A DNA stretch of 5,240 nucleotides from an uncultured Gammaproteobacteria bacterium (GTDB taxonomy: Bacteria; Pseudomonadota; Gammaproteobacteria; Steroidobacterales; Woeseiaceae): the NCBI GenBank assembly GCA_938003715.1, contig CALKYK010000475.1:1-5240 (forward strand), read 5' to 3'. The position numbers and the translations under genes were made by a program. The notes below the pieces were generated by a model. The model was given only the letters and a program-made list of their open reading frames with translations. It had not been told where the DNA came from and searched no databases. This document shows positions 1 through 5,240 of this stretch, one piece after another (position 1 is the stretch's first letter; the number at the start of each line of letters is the position of its first letter).

Positions 1-588
1 ACCGCGGAAGGCCCCGTCATACGCCGCGACACCCGTGCCGCGGCCTGGTGGCTGCGCTGGCTGGCGGTTCTCCTGATGCTTCGCTAAGCACGGGCGCTCG
101 CCGTCCTCGAGGGCCTGGACGGCGTGCCGGAACTCTTGCGCGTGTCGCGTTACGAGCTCGATCGCAGCTATATCGCCGGCCGGCCGCTGCACGAGGCGCG
201 CCCGGCCGATGCCCGGTATTTCGCCTCTGCGCAGACGCTGGTGCGGCGCCTGCATGCGCGCGACGTCGCGCACCACGCTCTCGCCAAGGAACCGAACCTG
301 CTTGTCACATCGGACGGGCGTCCCGCGCTGATCGATTTCCAGCTCGCCTGGTTTGCGCCGCGACGCGGCCGGCTCTTCCGGGCGCTGGCGCGGGATGACC
401 TGCGCCACCTGCTGAAGCACAAGCGGACCTATTGTCCCGGCGAACTCACGAACCGCGAGCGTGCGATTCTCGCGACACCTTCGCTGCCGGCTCGACTGTG
501 GATGCGCTTCGTCAAGCCGCCGTACCTGTTCGTGACCCGCCGCATCCTCGGCTGGCAGGATCGCGAAGGTGCCGGTGACCGGGGATAG
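1..588 (+). pseudogene. RIO/WaaP-like small protein kinase, 5'-partial, interrupted by an in-frame TAA and lacking the catalytic Asp
   Basis: Reading frame 1 is kinase-like from the window edge to the TGA-type end near 588, with one stop, TAA at 85-87. Before the stop it reads ...VIRRDTRAAAWWLRWLA...; after it, ARALAVLEGLDGVPELL continues in the same frame with no shift. The C-lobe follows the RIO/Kdo-kinase pattern: a catalytic-loop segment HHALAKEPN (271-297), a metal-binding IDFQLA (331-348), and a family block HLLKHKRTYCP (406-438), ending in GWQDREGAGDRG. As I recall the family, its members read HNDLAKEPN, so the Asp expected at codon 277-279 is Ala here, while Lys 286-288 and Asn 295-297 remain. 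The TAA is one base from GAA and sits where the family commonly has REARAL, probably the helix-C Glu. GTG at 124 could restart a 154-residue protein, but that would lack the ATP-binding N-lobe. The family is assigned from memory of motifs; its substrate is unknown. I infer decay. A sequencing error could explain the stop but not the Asp loss. Confidence 0.72.
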
Positions 589-591
589 CGG

Positions 592-597
592 TATCAT
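592..597 (+). promoter_or_regulatory. Possible -10 box (TATCAT) for the 85-residue protein gene
   Basis: TATCAT matches five of six positions of the sigma-70 -10 consensus and lies in the 36-bp gap between the kinase remnant and the GTG at 625. No good TTGACA-like -35 is visible 16-18 bp upstream. The same nine-base context, GGTATCATG, recurs with one change (GGTATGATG at 3229-3237) upstream of the 66-residue gene. The call rests on the hexamer and its position only. Confidence 0.3.
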
Positions 598-612
598 GCG
601 CGCGATCTGTTC

Positions 613-618
613 AGGAGG
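613..618 (+). promoter_or_regulatory. Strong Shine-Dalgarno AGGAGG fixing a GTG start
   Basis: A perfect AGGAGG ends six bases before the GTG at 625. This decides the start codon of the following gene, for which no ATG lies nearby in frame. It suggests efficient initiation despite the non-ATG codon. Confidence 0.85.
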
Positions 619-624
619 ATCGCA

Positions 625-882
625 GTGAGCGAAGTCGATTTCTGTCACCGGCACAATCTCGTGCAGCCGGAACGCGCCGGCGCGGAAAAAAAATACGGCA
701 TCCGCGTGACGCTGCCGCCCGGCGACACGTTCGGGCGCCTGCTCGGTGACGACTGGGAACGCCTGCACTGGTACGCCACGGAAGCGGAACGCGATCGCGC
801 GTTCAGGGACATGGCGACGCGGCACGGCTACTACCGCACTACGGACACGCCCACACAGATTCTCGAAAAAGTCATGCGCTAA
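625..882 (+). CDS. Uncharacterised 85-residue protein
   Basis: This is a complete short gene with a GTG start, the AGGAGG six bases upstream, and a TAA stop. The product is small, soluble and highly charged, with no signal peptide, membrane segment, cysteine pair or recognisable catalytic motif. The N-terminal part (about 1-25) holds FCHRHNLVQPERAGAEKKYG. The middle has RVTLPPGDTFGRLLGDDWE (28-46). The C-terminal part (50-85) looks helical and ends TPTQILEKVMR. It resembles short conserved hypothetical proteins of gammaproteobacteria, but I cannot name a family or function. The 36-bp gap to the kinase remnant would permit read-through transcription, though a TATCAT box at 592 may give it its own promoter. 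It converges on the patatin gene 14 bp downstream. A run of eight A (686-693) encodes part of EKK and is unusual in such GC-rich DNA. That this is a real gene is supported by the strong ribosome site and the tight fit between neighbours; its role is unknown. Confidence 0.85.
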   Translation: MSEVDFCHRHNLVQPERAGAEKKYGIRVTLPPGDTFGRLLGDDWERLHWYATEAERDRAFRDMATRHGYYRTTDTPTQILEKVMR

Positions 883-894
883 GGGGGACCCCCT
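882..894. terminator. Short GC palindrome between convergent genes, possible weak bidirectional terminator
   Basis: AGGGGGACCCCCT is a perfect 13-base palindrome around A888. It can fold as a five-pair stem with a GAC loop. It starts on the last base of the rightward gene's TAA and lies two bases from the patatin stop, so it sits in the only gap between two tail-to-tail genes. There is no U-tract on either side, so it does not meet the usual intrinsic-terminator pattern. Placement is the main argument. Confidence 0.3.
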
Positions 895-896
895 GG

Positions 897-3131
897 TCAA
901 CGCCGCGGCGGATTGCCCAGGAACAGATAGAAACTCCGGTCGCCGTGCTCCGAGAACCCGGCGGCGAGAAAGACCGGACCGAAAAAAGTATCCACACCCG
1001 CAAACAGGCTGCCGTTCAGTTCCGTCGTGTCGAGGCTCATCGCAGATCGGTCCTGCCAGACATTGCCCGCTTCGAACGAGGCTCCGAGATACAGCGGCAT
1101 GTCGAGGAAATCGCCGTCGTCGCCGCCGGCCCGCCGATACAGCACGAGGCGCGCCAGCGCCGCATGCGGCCCGGAGATCTCGCCCCGTTCCAGGCCCGAC
1201 AGGCGCTGGAATCCGCCCAACCTGAAATAGTCCTGGATCGTATCGTCCGACTGGATCGTCGTCGCGTACTCGACGCCGGCGATGAGCGTGGTGTCGTTCC
1301 ATGTCCAGGCCCGGTCCAGCGACGCCTCTATGGTGTCGAATTCGCTGTCGGCACCGACGCCGGGTCGTGACATCAGCCATTCGACGTTGAGCCGCGTGCC
1401 GCGTGTCGGCAGCTGTGCGTCGTCCAGGGTATCGACCGAAAAACGCGTGAAAAAGCCGCCGTTGTCGAACTCGAAGTTGGGCAGGGCCGGATCGCCGACC
1501 TTGACGCGCGCATTGCCAACGCCGCGCAGTGCACCGATCCTGAACTCGCCCCAGGTACCGAGCTCCCGGCCCAGGTCGATGCCGACGGTCGCCTCGCCGA
1601 AACGATAGCGGGCGACGCTTTCGTTCGCCGCAAAAAGGCGCAGGTTGCGCTGCTCCAGCTGCAGGCGGGGTGCGACGAAGAAACGAGAGTCGAAACTGAG
1701 CGGCTGATAGAGCTCGGTCACGAAGCGCGGCTCGGTGCCGAGCTGCAGGTCGTTGCGCCATTCCGCACCGAGCGCGTTGATACCGGTCAGCGTCAGCCGG
1801 CTCGCGACGTTGAACGCAGTGGCGCCCTCGAAATCGTCCTCGATCGAGAGCCCGAACTTCAGGTAGTTGGGACCCCAGCTCTTGGCCTGGGTGCGAAACT
1901 CGATACCGTGCCCTTCGCCGTCGTCGACCAGGCGGTAATCGACCTGCTCGTAGCTGTTCAAGCCGTACAGTCGCTCCACGTCGGCGCTCAGCCGCTGCGG
2001 ATCGACCCGGTCGCCCGGCTCGGTGCGCAGACGCGACTGCAGCACTCTGGCGGACAACGGACCGCTGTCGACGACGCGCACGAAATCGAGCGGCGCGTCG
2101 AGCCCGGCCGCGGCACGGCGCGAGGCGCGGTGCGCGGCGTACGCCTCTGCTGGCAGGGACAGCGCGCGAAGCTTTTCAGCCACTGCCTGCGTCGCGGCCT
2201 CGCCAGGCTCGATCGTCTCCATGACGGCGGCGAAGTTGGTCGATGCGTATTCGCCGAGCGAGGGCCGGATCAGCACATCGTCCGCGGCCAGTGTCGCAAT
2301 CTGCCGCTGCGTCTCCTTGCGGATCAGGATGGTCAGCATCTGCTCGGTGATTTCCAGCGCGGACTGCAACTTGTCGTCGGGATACAGCGGAAATTCGACG
2401 TCGACGGCGATGACGACGTCGACGCCCATCTCCCGCGCGACGTCGATCGGGAGGTTGCCGACCAGTCCGCCGTCCACCAGCGTCCGGCCATCGACCTGCG
2501 CCGGCGAAAAGATGCCGGGCGCGGACATGCTGGCGCGGGCGGCGAGCGCGAGATCGCCCTCTCCCATCACAACTGCCTCACCGGACTCTATATCCGAGGC
2601 AACGGCGCGAAACGGAATCGGCAGCTCGTCGAAATCGACGATGTGAGAAACGTGCAGCAACTCCTCGCGCAGGATGAGCTGCAGCTTCTGTCCCTGGATC
2701 AGCCCTTTCGGCAGCTGCACTTCACCATCGCGCACGCCGACCTCGAATCCGATCGGGTAGGCAGCATCGTCCTGCTTGCGGCGAAATGACAGGCGCTCGC
2801 GCCGCGGTGCGTCGACGAAGGCATCGGCCCAATCGATGCGCGGCCCGAGCGCCTCGAGCTCGTCGCTGCTTTTTCCGGACGCGTACAGCGAGCCGACGAT
2901 GGCGCCCATGCTGGTGCCGGCGATGGCGTCGACGGGCACCTGCAGTCGCTCGAGTTCCTTCAGCACGCCGATGTGCGCGATGCCGCGCGCGCCGCCACCG
3001 CCGAGCACGAGCCCGATGCGCGGCCGCTCGTCGGCCGGTGCCGTCTGCAGTTCCTGTGCCGGCGCGACCGTCACTGAAAATATGAAAATCGCGGCGCCGG
3101 ACAGCGCCAGGCGCGATACGAGGCTTGACAT
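897..3131 (-). CDS. Patatin-like phospholipase with POTRA and BamA-like outer-membrane barrel (PlpD-type, type Vd secretion)
   Basis: The start is taken at the ATG at 3131 (744 residues) because it opens directly onto a signal peptide; the longer frame back to 3266 adds 45 residues with no such logic and crosses the promoter region. Domains in order: a Sec signal peptide (1-25, cleavage likely after APA); a patatin domain (about 38-235); a linker; one POTRA-like domain (about 348-416); and a D15/BamA-like beta barrel (about 418-744). Patatin motifs are complete: oxyanion loop GGGGARG (44-50), nucleophile elbow GTSMG with Ser74, and catalytic Asp220 in DGG (220-222). GGFQRLSGLE (639-648) fits the barrel loop-6 motif. 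Length is close to that of Pseudomonas PlpD as I recall it (about 730). In that family a lipase is delivered to the surface or medium by its own barrel and hydrolyses glycerophospholipids. A GAGAG lies about seven bases before the ATG. The gene appears monocistronic. The barrel does not end in the usual terminal aromatic: FYLFL is followed by GNPPRR. Confidence 0.95.
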   Translation of the reverse strand: MSSLVSRLALSGAAIFIFSVTVAPAQELQTAPADERPRIGLVLGGGGARGIAHIGVLKELERLQVPVDAIAGTSMGAIVGSLYASGKSSDELEALGPRIDWADAFVDAPRRERLSFRRKQDDAAYPIGFEVGVRDGEVQLPKGLIQGQKLQLILREELLHVSHIVDFDELPIPFRAVASDIESGEAVVMGEGDLALAARASMSAPGIFSPAQVDGRTLVDGGLVGNLPIDVAREMGVDVVIAVDVEFPLYPDDKLQSALEITEQMLTILIRKETQRQIATLAADDVLIRPSLGEYASTNFAAVMETIEPGEAATQAVAEKLRALSLPAEAYAAHRASRRAAAGLDAPLDFVRVVDSGPLSARVLQSRLRTEPGDRVDPQRLSADVERLYGLNSYEQVDYRLVDDGEGHGIEFRTQAKSWGPNYLKFGLSIEDDFEGATAFNVASRLTLTGINALGAEWRNDLQLGTEPRFVTELYQPLSFDSRFFVAPRLQLEQRNLRLFAANESVARYRFGEATVGIDLGRELGTWGEFRIGALRGVGNARVKVGDPALPNFEFDNGGFFTRFSVDTLDDAQLPTRGTRLNVEWLMSRPGVGADSEFDTIEASLDRAWTWNDTTLIAGVEYATTIQSDDTIQDYFRLGGFQRLSGLERGEISGPHAALARLVLYRRAGGDDGDFLDMPLYLGASFEAGNVWQDRSAMSLDTTELNGSLFAGVDTFFGPVFLAAGFSEHGDRSFYLFLGNPPRR

Positions 3132-3170
3132 GGGCAACTCTCGACGGTCAGACGAATCAGAAGGGATGGG

Positions 3171-3176
3171 ATTATA
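3171..3176 (-). promoter_or_regulatory. -10 box TATAAT for the patatin gene
   Basis: On the minus strand this is a perfect TATAAT, about 40 bases upstream of the ATG at 3131, which gives a leader of roughly 30-35 nt. It is an AT island in GC-rich DNA inside the divergent intergenic region. The hexamer at the expected -35 distance (TCGGTT with 17-bp spacing) matches TTGACA poorly, so the promoter may be weak or need an activator. The start site is not shown by the sequence. Confidence 0.6.
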
Positions 3177-3230
3177 GAACCTGGCCCGCCCGCAACCGAC
3201 ACCCGGTCTCGCGGCGATAACGGGCAAAGG

Positions 3231-3236
3231 TATGAT
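3231..3236 (+). promoter_or_regulatory. Possible -10 box (TATGAT) for the 66-residue zinc-ribbon-like gene
   Basis: TATGAT matches the -10 consensus at five of six positions and would place a transcript start near 3243, leaving a leader of about 48 nt before the ATG at 3291. No clear -35 is visible upstream. It lies about 55 bp from the leftward TATAAT, so the two would form a divergent promoter region at 3132-3290. Confidence 0.35.
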
Positions 3237-3290
3237 GGGACTCGCGGCGACGCACGTGCCGCGCAACGAATTTTTCCAGGATGATGATCA

Positions 3291-3491
3291 ATGAGTGAAC
3301 CGAAGTGTCCGGATTGCGGCGTTCAGGGTGTGGAGAACATCCTCTCGACGCCGAGCAAGGAACAGTCGAGGGAACGCAAGCCGTGGTTCTACGTTGCGCA
3401 CTGCGGCGAGTGCGGCCACATCTACGGCATCTTCACGAAACACATCTTCGGCAAGGGCGGCCTGCAGCTGGTCGTCGACGGCAAGCAGTAG
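3291..3491 (+). CDS. Uncharacterised 66-residue protein with two CxxC pairs (zinc-ribbon-like)
   Basis: This complete small gene has an ATG start, an AGGA about nine bases upstream (3278-3281), and a TAG stop. Two pairs, CPDC (residues 6-9) and CGEC (38-41), are spaced as in a four-cysteine zinc ribbon, which most likely binds one Zn2+ or a similar structural metal. The second pair is followed by GHIYGIFTKHIFGK, which looks like the hydrophobic strand of the ribbon fold. There is no signal peptide or membrane segment, so it should be cytoplasmic. Similar short proteins are sometimes labelled transcriptional regulators, but nothing here shows a DNA-binding domain beyond the ribbon. It could equally bind RNA or protein or be an accessory factor. 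It is divergent from the patatin gene, sharing the 159-bp region 3132-3290, and ends 6 bp from the glpD stop, so neither neighbour suggests an operon partner. Confidence 0.88.
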   Translation: MSEPKCPDCGVQGVENILSTPSKEQSRERKPWFYVAHCGECGHIYGIFTKHIFGKGGLQLVVDGKQ

Positions 3492-3497
3492 CGCGGC

Positions 3498-5087
3498 TCA
3501 GCCGGCGAACGGCCGTAGCCGCGCGTTCCAGGCGTCGAGATTCCGTAGCTCCTCGCTTTGGCGCCTGCCGTCCCAGCCCGCCTCCACGGCCGCGACGGCG
3601 GCGATCCTTGACTGCACGGAACGGCCCTGGTCCGCGTCGAGCCCCACCATCATGCGCCGGTGCACGATATCGGTCAGCGTGACCGCGTGTTCGTGACGCA
3701 GCGCATGCACCACTTCCGACGCGAGCATCGTTTGTTCTTCATCGAGGTACTGATCGTGGTGGCCGCTGCGCGCGAGATCGACGACGTCACGGGCACGGCT
3801 GCCGTAGACGGACAACAGGCGATTGCGGCACGCGCGCGTCAGCTCGTCGTCAGCGTACAGCGCGGTTTTCGCCGCGTCGATGCGAAGCGCGCCCGGCAGC
3901 GGCAGGCTGCGGGTGCGGCAGGCGCCGGCCGGGAGGTCCGCCTTGCGCGCGGCGAAATCCACGGCCTGCTCGGCGAGACTGCGGTAGGTCGTGAGTTTGC
4001 CGCCGATGATCGAGTACAGGCCGCGCGCCTTGCGGCCGTGCTTCTTGATGATGTGCTTGCGCGTGATCGCGGATTCCGGCCCGGACTCGCGCTTCGGCAG
4101 CGGCCGCACGCCGGCGTACGCGTAGTGAATGTCGTCGACGCCGAGCCCGGCAACCGGGAACACCCGGTTCGTTTCGTCGAGCAGGTAGGCGATCTCCTCC
4201 TCGCTAGCAGTGACCACGCCCGGATCGCCGTCGTAGCGAATGTCCGTGGTGCCGATCAGGTACTGCCGGTTCCAGGGAATGATGAAGAACGGACGCCCGT
4301 CCGCCGCCGCCTCGACGTAGAAAGCGGACTTCGGCGCCCCCGGGAACGGGCCGACGACGATGTGGCTGCCTTTCGTACCGCCCATGTACTGCGGCATTTC
4401 GCGGTTGACGACGGACAGCACGCGATCCACCCATGGACCCGCCGCGTTGATGACCGTGGTCGCAGCAACCTCGGTTTCGACACCGCTTGCATAGTCGACG
4501 AAGTCGACACCGCAGACCTTGCCGCGCCGCACGTTGATGCCGAGTACCGGGCTGTGATTGCGCACGTCGGCGCCGGCCTGTTCCGCGCCGAGCACGTTTT
4601 CCAGCACCAGGCGCTCGGCGTAGGAAACCTGTGCGTCGTAGTATTGCGCGCCGCCCAGCAGGCCGTCCTGGTTCAGTGCCGGCTCCTCGGCGAGCAGCTG
4701 CTCGCGACTGAGCATGCTGTGATTGGGTATCTGCTTGCCGATGGACAGCAGGTCGTAGGCGAGCATGCCCAGGCGAATCGTCAGCCGGCTGCGTCGACTG
4801 GTGCGATAGATCGGGATGTTCAGTCGCAGTCGCGAAACGAGATGCGGGGCAAGTTCCCGCAGGCGACGCCGCTCGTGCAGCGATTCGAACACGAGCGGGA
4901 TCTCGCCGTACTCCAGGTACCTGAGCCCGCCGTGAATGAGCCGGCTGGACCAGCTCGAGGTGCCGCTGCCGAAATCGCTTTGCTCGAGGAGCAAAACGTG
5001 CAGTCCGCGCAGCGCCGCGTCGCGCGCGATACCGGCACCGTTGATGCCGCCGCCGACGACGACGATGTCGTAGTGGTCGATCGTCAT
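3498..5087 (-). CDS. glpD: Aerobic glycerol-3-phosphate dehydrogenase, FAD-dependent
   Basis: GlpD oxidises sn-glycerol-3-phosphate to dihydroxyacetone phosphate and passes electrons through FAD to the quinone pool. It is normally a peripheral protein on the inner face of the cytoplasmic membrane. At 529 residues it is slightly longer than E. coli GlpD (501). The N-terminal FAD-binding Rossmann motif is GGGINGAG (12-19), with acidic Glu35 ending the second strand. SGTSSWSSRLIHGGLRYLE (41-59) is the family's flavin-contact block. AAGPWVD (215-221), GTKGSHIVV (237-245), GTTDI (279-283), YAGVRPL (324-330) and IIGGKLTTYR (360-369) follow in the usual order. The C-terminal cap domain spans about 390-515 and includes HALRHEHAVTLTDIVHRRM (461-479). 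The SGTSSWSS variant differs from the CATSSASS of E. coli, pointing to another GlpD subgroup. The ATG overlaps the proA stop in ATGA, and no good Shine-Dalgarno precedes it, so translational coupling is likely. No glpK, glpF or glpR is visible. Confidence 0.96.
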   Translation of the reverse strand: MTIDHYDIVVVGGGINGAGIARDAALRGLHVLLLEQSDFGSGTSSWSSRLIHGGLRYLEYGEIPLVFESLHERRRLRELAPHLVSRLRLNIPIYRTSRRSRLTIRLGMLAYDLLSIGKQIPNHSMLSREQLLAEEPALNQDGLLGGAQYYDAQVSYAERLVLENVLGAEQAGADVRNHSPVLGINVRRGKVCGVDFVDYASGVETEVAATTVINAAGPWVDRVLSVVNREMPQYMGGTKGSHIVVGPFPGAPKSAFYVEAAADGRPFFIIPWNRQYLIGTTDIRYDGDPGVVTASEEEIAYLLDETNRVFPVAGLGVDDIHYAYAGVRPLPKRESGPESAITRKHIIKKHGRKARGLYSIIGGKLTTYRSLAEQAVDFAARKADLPAGACRTRSLPLPGALRIDAAKTALYADDELTRACRNRLLSVYGSRARDVVDLARSGHHDQYLDEEQTMLASEVVHALRHEHAVTLTDIVHRRMMVGLDADQGRSVQSRIAAVAAVEAGWDGRRQSEELRNLDAWNARLRPFAG

Positions 5088-5240
5088 CCGGCCCGGGTCT
5101 GGCCTGTACCCTGCACGACGTACTTGTAGCTGGTCAGCTGTTCCGCACCGACCGGTCCGCGCGCGTGGATGCGGCCGGTGGCGATCCCGATCTCGGCCCC
5201 CATGCCGAACTCCCCGCCGTCAGCGAACTGTGTCGACGCA
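5084..5240 (-). CDS. proA: Gamma-glutamyl phosphate reductase, C-terminal end only
   Basis: The last 51 codons of a leftward gene run in from the right edge to a TGA at 5084-5086. They read ASTQFADGGEFGMGAEIG, then RIHARGPVGAEQLTSYKY, ending VVQGTGQTRAG. This is the conserved C-terminus of ProA, including the (N)AST-x-F and HARGPxG blocks. ProA reduces gamma-glutamyl phosphate to glutamate-5-semialdehyde with NADPH, the second step of proline synthesis, in the cytoplasm. The catalytic cysteine and the NADPH domain lie outside the window. The stop codon overlaps the glpD start by four bases, so the two genes should share a transcript. The GEFGMGAEIGIATG and GTGQTR wording resembles alphaproteobacterial ProA as I remember it, more than the E. 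coli sequence. The window cuts the gene, so its completeness cannot be judged. Confidence 0.93.
   Translation of the reverse strand, partial: ASTQFADGGEFGMGAEIGIATGRIHARGPVGAEQLTSYKYVVQGTGQTRAG

Noticed and set aside
48..398. A 116-residue open frame overlapping the kinase remnant in another frame
   Set aside because: It is rich in Ala and Arg with low complexity, while frame 1 carries the kinase motifs. It is a shadow frame and not a frameshift partner, because the kinase frame does not change.
2396..2445. Repeated GACG/GTCG units suggestive of a tandem repeat
   Set aside because: They encode the DVDVVIAVDVE-type strand of the patatin domain with Asp and Val codons; this is codon repetition without a true repeat unit.
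1908..2789. A 293-residue open frame on the + strand opposite the patatin gene
   Set aside because: It is antisense to the patatin domain with its intact catalytic motifs; it has no ribosome site or recognisable domain and is a composition shadow.
3132..3266. A 45-residue N-terminal extension of the patatin protein
   Set aside because: Starting at 3266 would bury the signal peptide and translate through the TATAAT promoter. The ATG at 3131 gives a normal secreted protein start.
3494..3504. CGGCTCAGCCG palindrome at the zinc-ribbon/glpD convergent junction, considered as a terminator
   Set aside because: It supports only a four-pair stem with a three-base loop and no U-tract, and lies partly within glpD coding sequence. 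It is too weak to call.
3660..5129. A 489-residue open frame on the + strand opposite glpD
   Set aside because: It lies antisense to a gene with full GlpD motifs, its translation shows no family features, and long antisense frames are expected in GC-rich coding DNA with strong third-position bias.
1..5240. Search for a defence, mobile or otherwise new multi-gene system
   Set aside because: No transposase, integrase, nuclease, toxin-antitoxin pair, direct-repeat array or tRNA is visible. The genes are unrelated housekeeping and envelope genes on alternating strands.

Overview
The window is GC-rich, gene-dense chromosomal sequence from a proteobacterium, most likely a gammaproteobacterium. That placement rests on two genes: a RIO/WaaP-like kinase gene ending in the KHKRTYCP block, and a patatin fused to an outer-membrane barrel of the PlpD (type Vd secretion) kind. 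It is an inference from remembered family features, not from a search. I see no mobile element, CRISPR array, tRNA, rRNA or phage signature.

Layout, left to right. At 1-588 (+) lies the C-terminal part of a small kinase-like gene, cut by the window edge. It carries an in-frame TAA at 85-87 and lacks the catalytic aspartate, so it is probably a pseudogene or a pseudokinase. An 85-residue conserved-looking protein of unknown function follows at 625-882 (+), with a strong Shine-Dalgarno and a GTG start. A 14-bp tail-to-tail gap containing a GC palindrome separates it from the patatin/BamA-like protein at 897-3131 (-). A 159-bp divergent intergenic region (3132-3290) follows; it has a perfect TATAAT -10 box for the patatin gene and a TATGAT box facing right. 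A 66-residue protein with two CxxC pairs occupies 3291-3491 (+). It ends 6 bp from the stop of an oppositely oriented aerobic glycerol-3-phosphate dehydrogenase gene, glpD (3498-5087, -). The stop of an upstream gene overlaps the glpD start by 4 bp (ATGA). That upstream gene is the 3' end of proA (gamma-glutamyl phosphate reductase), and its upstream part lies beyond the window.

Functionally these are mostly unconnected housekeeping and envelope genes. proA and glpD appear co-transcribed and translationally coupled, an odd pairing of proline synthesis with respiratory glycerol-3-phosphate oxidation. The patatin gene stands alone under its own promoter. There is no convincing new multi-gene system here. 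The points most worth a second look are the doubly damaged kinase, the proA-glpD coupling, and the two small uncharacterised proteins.
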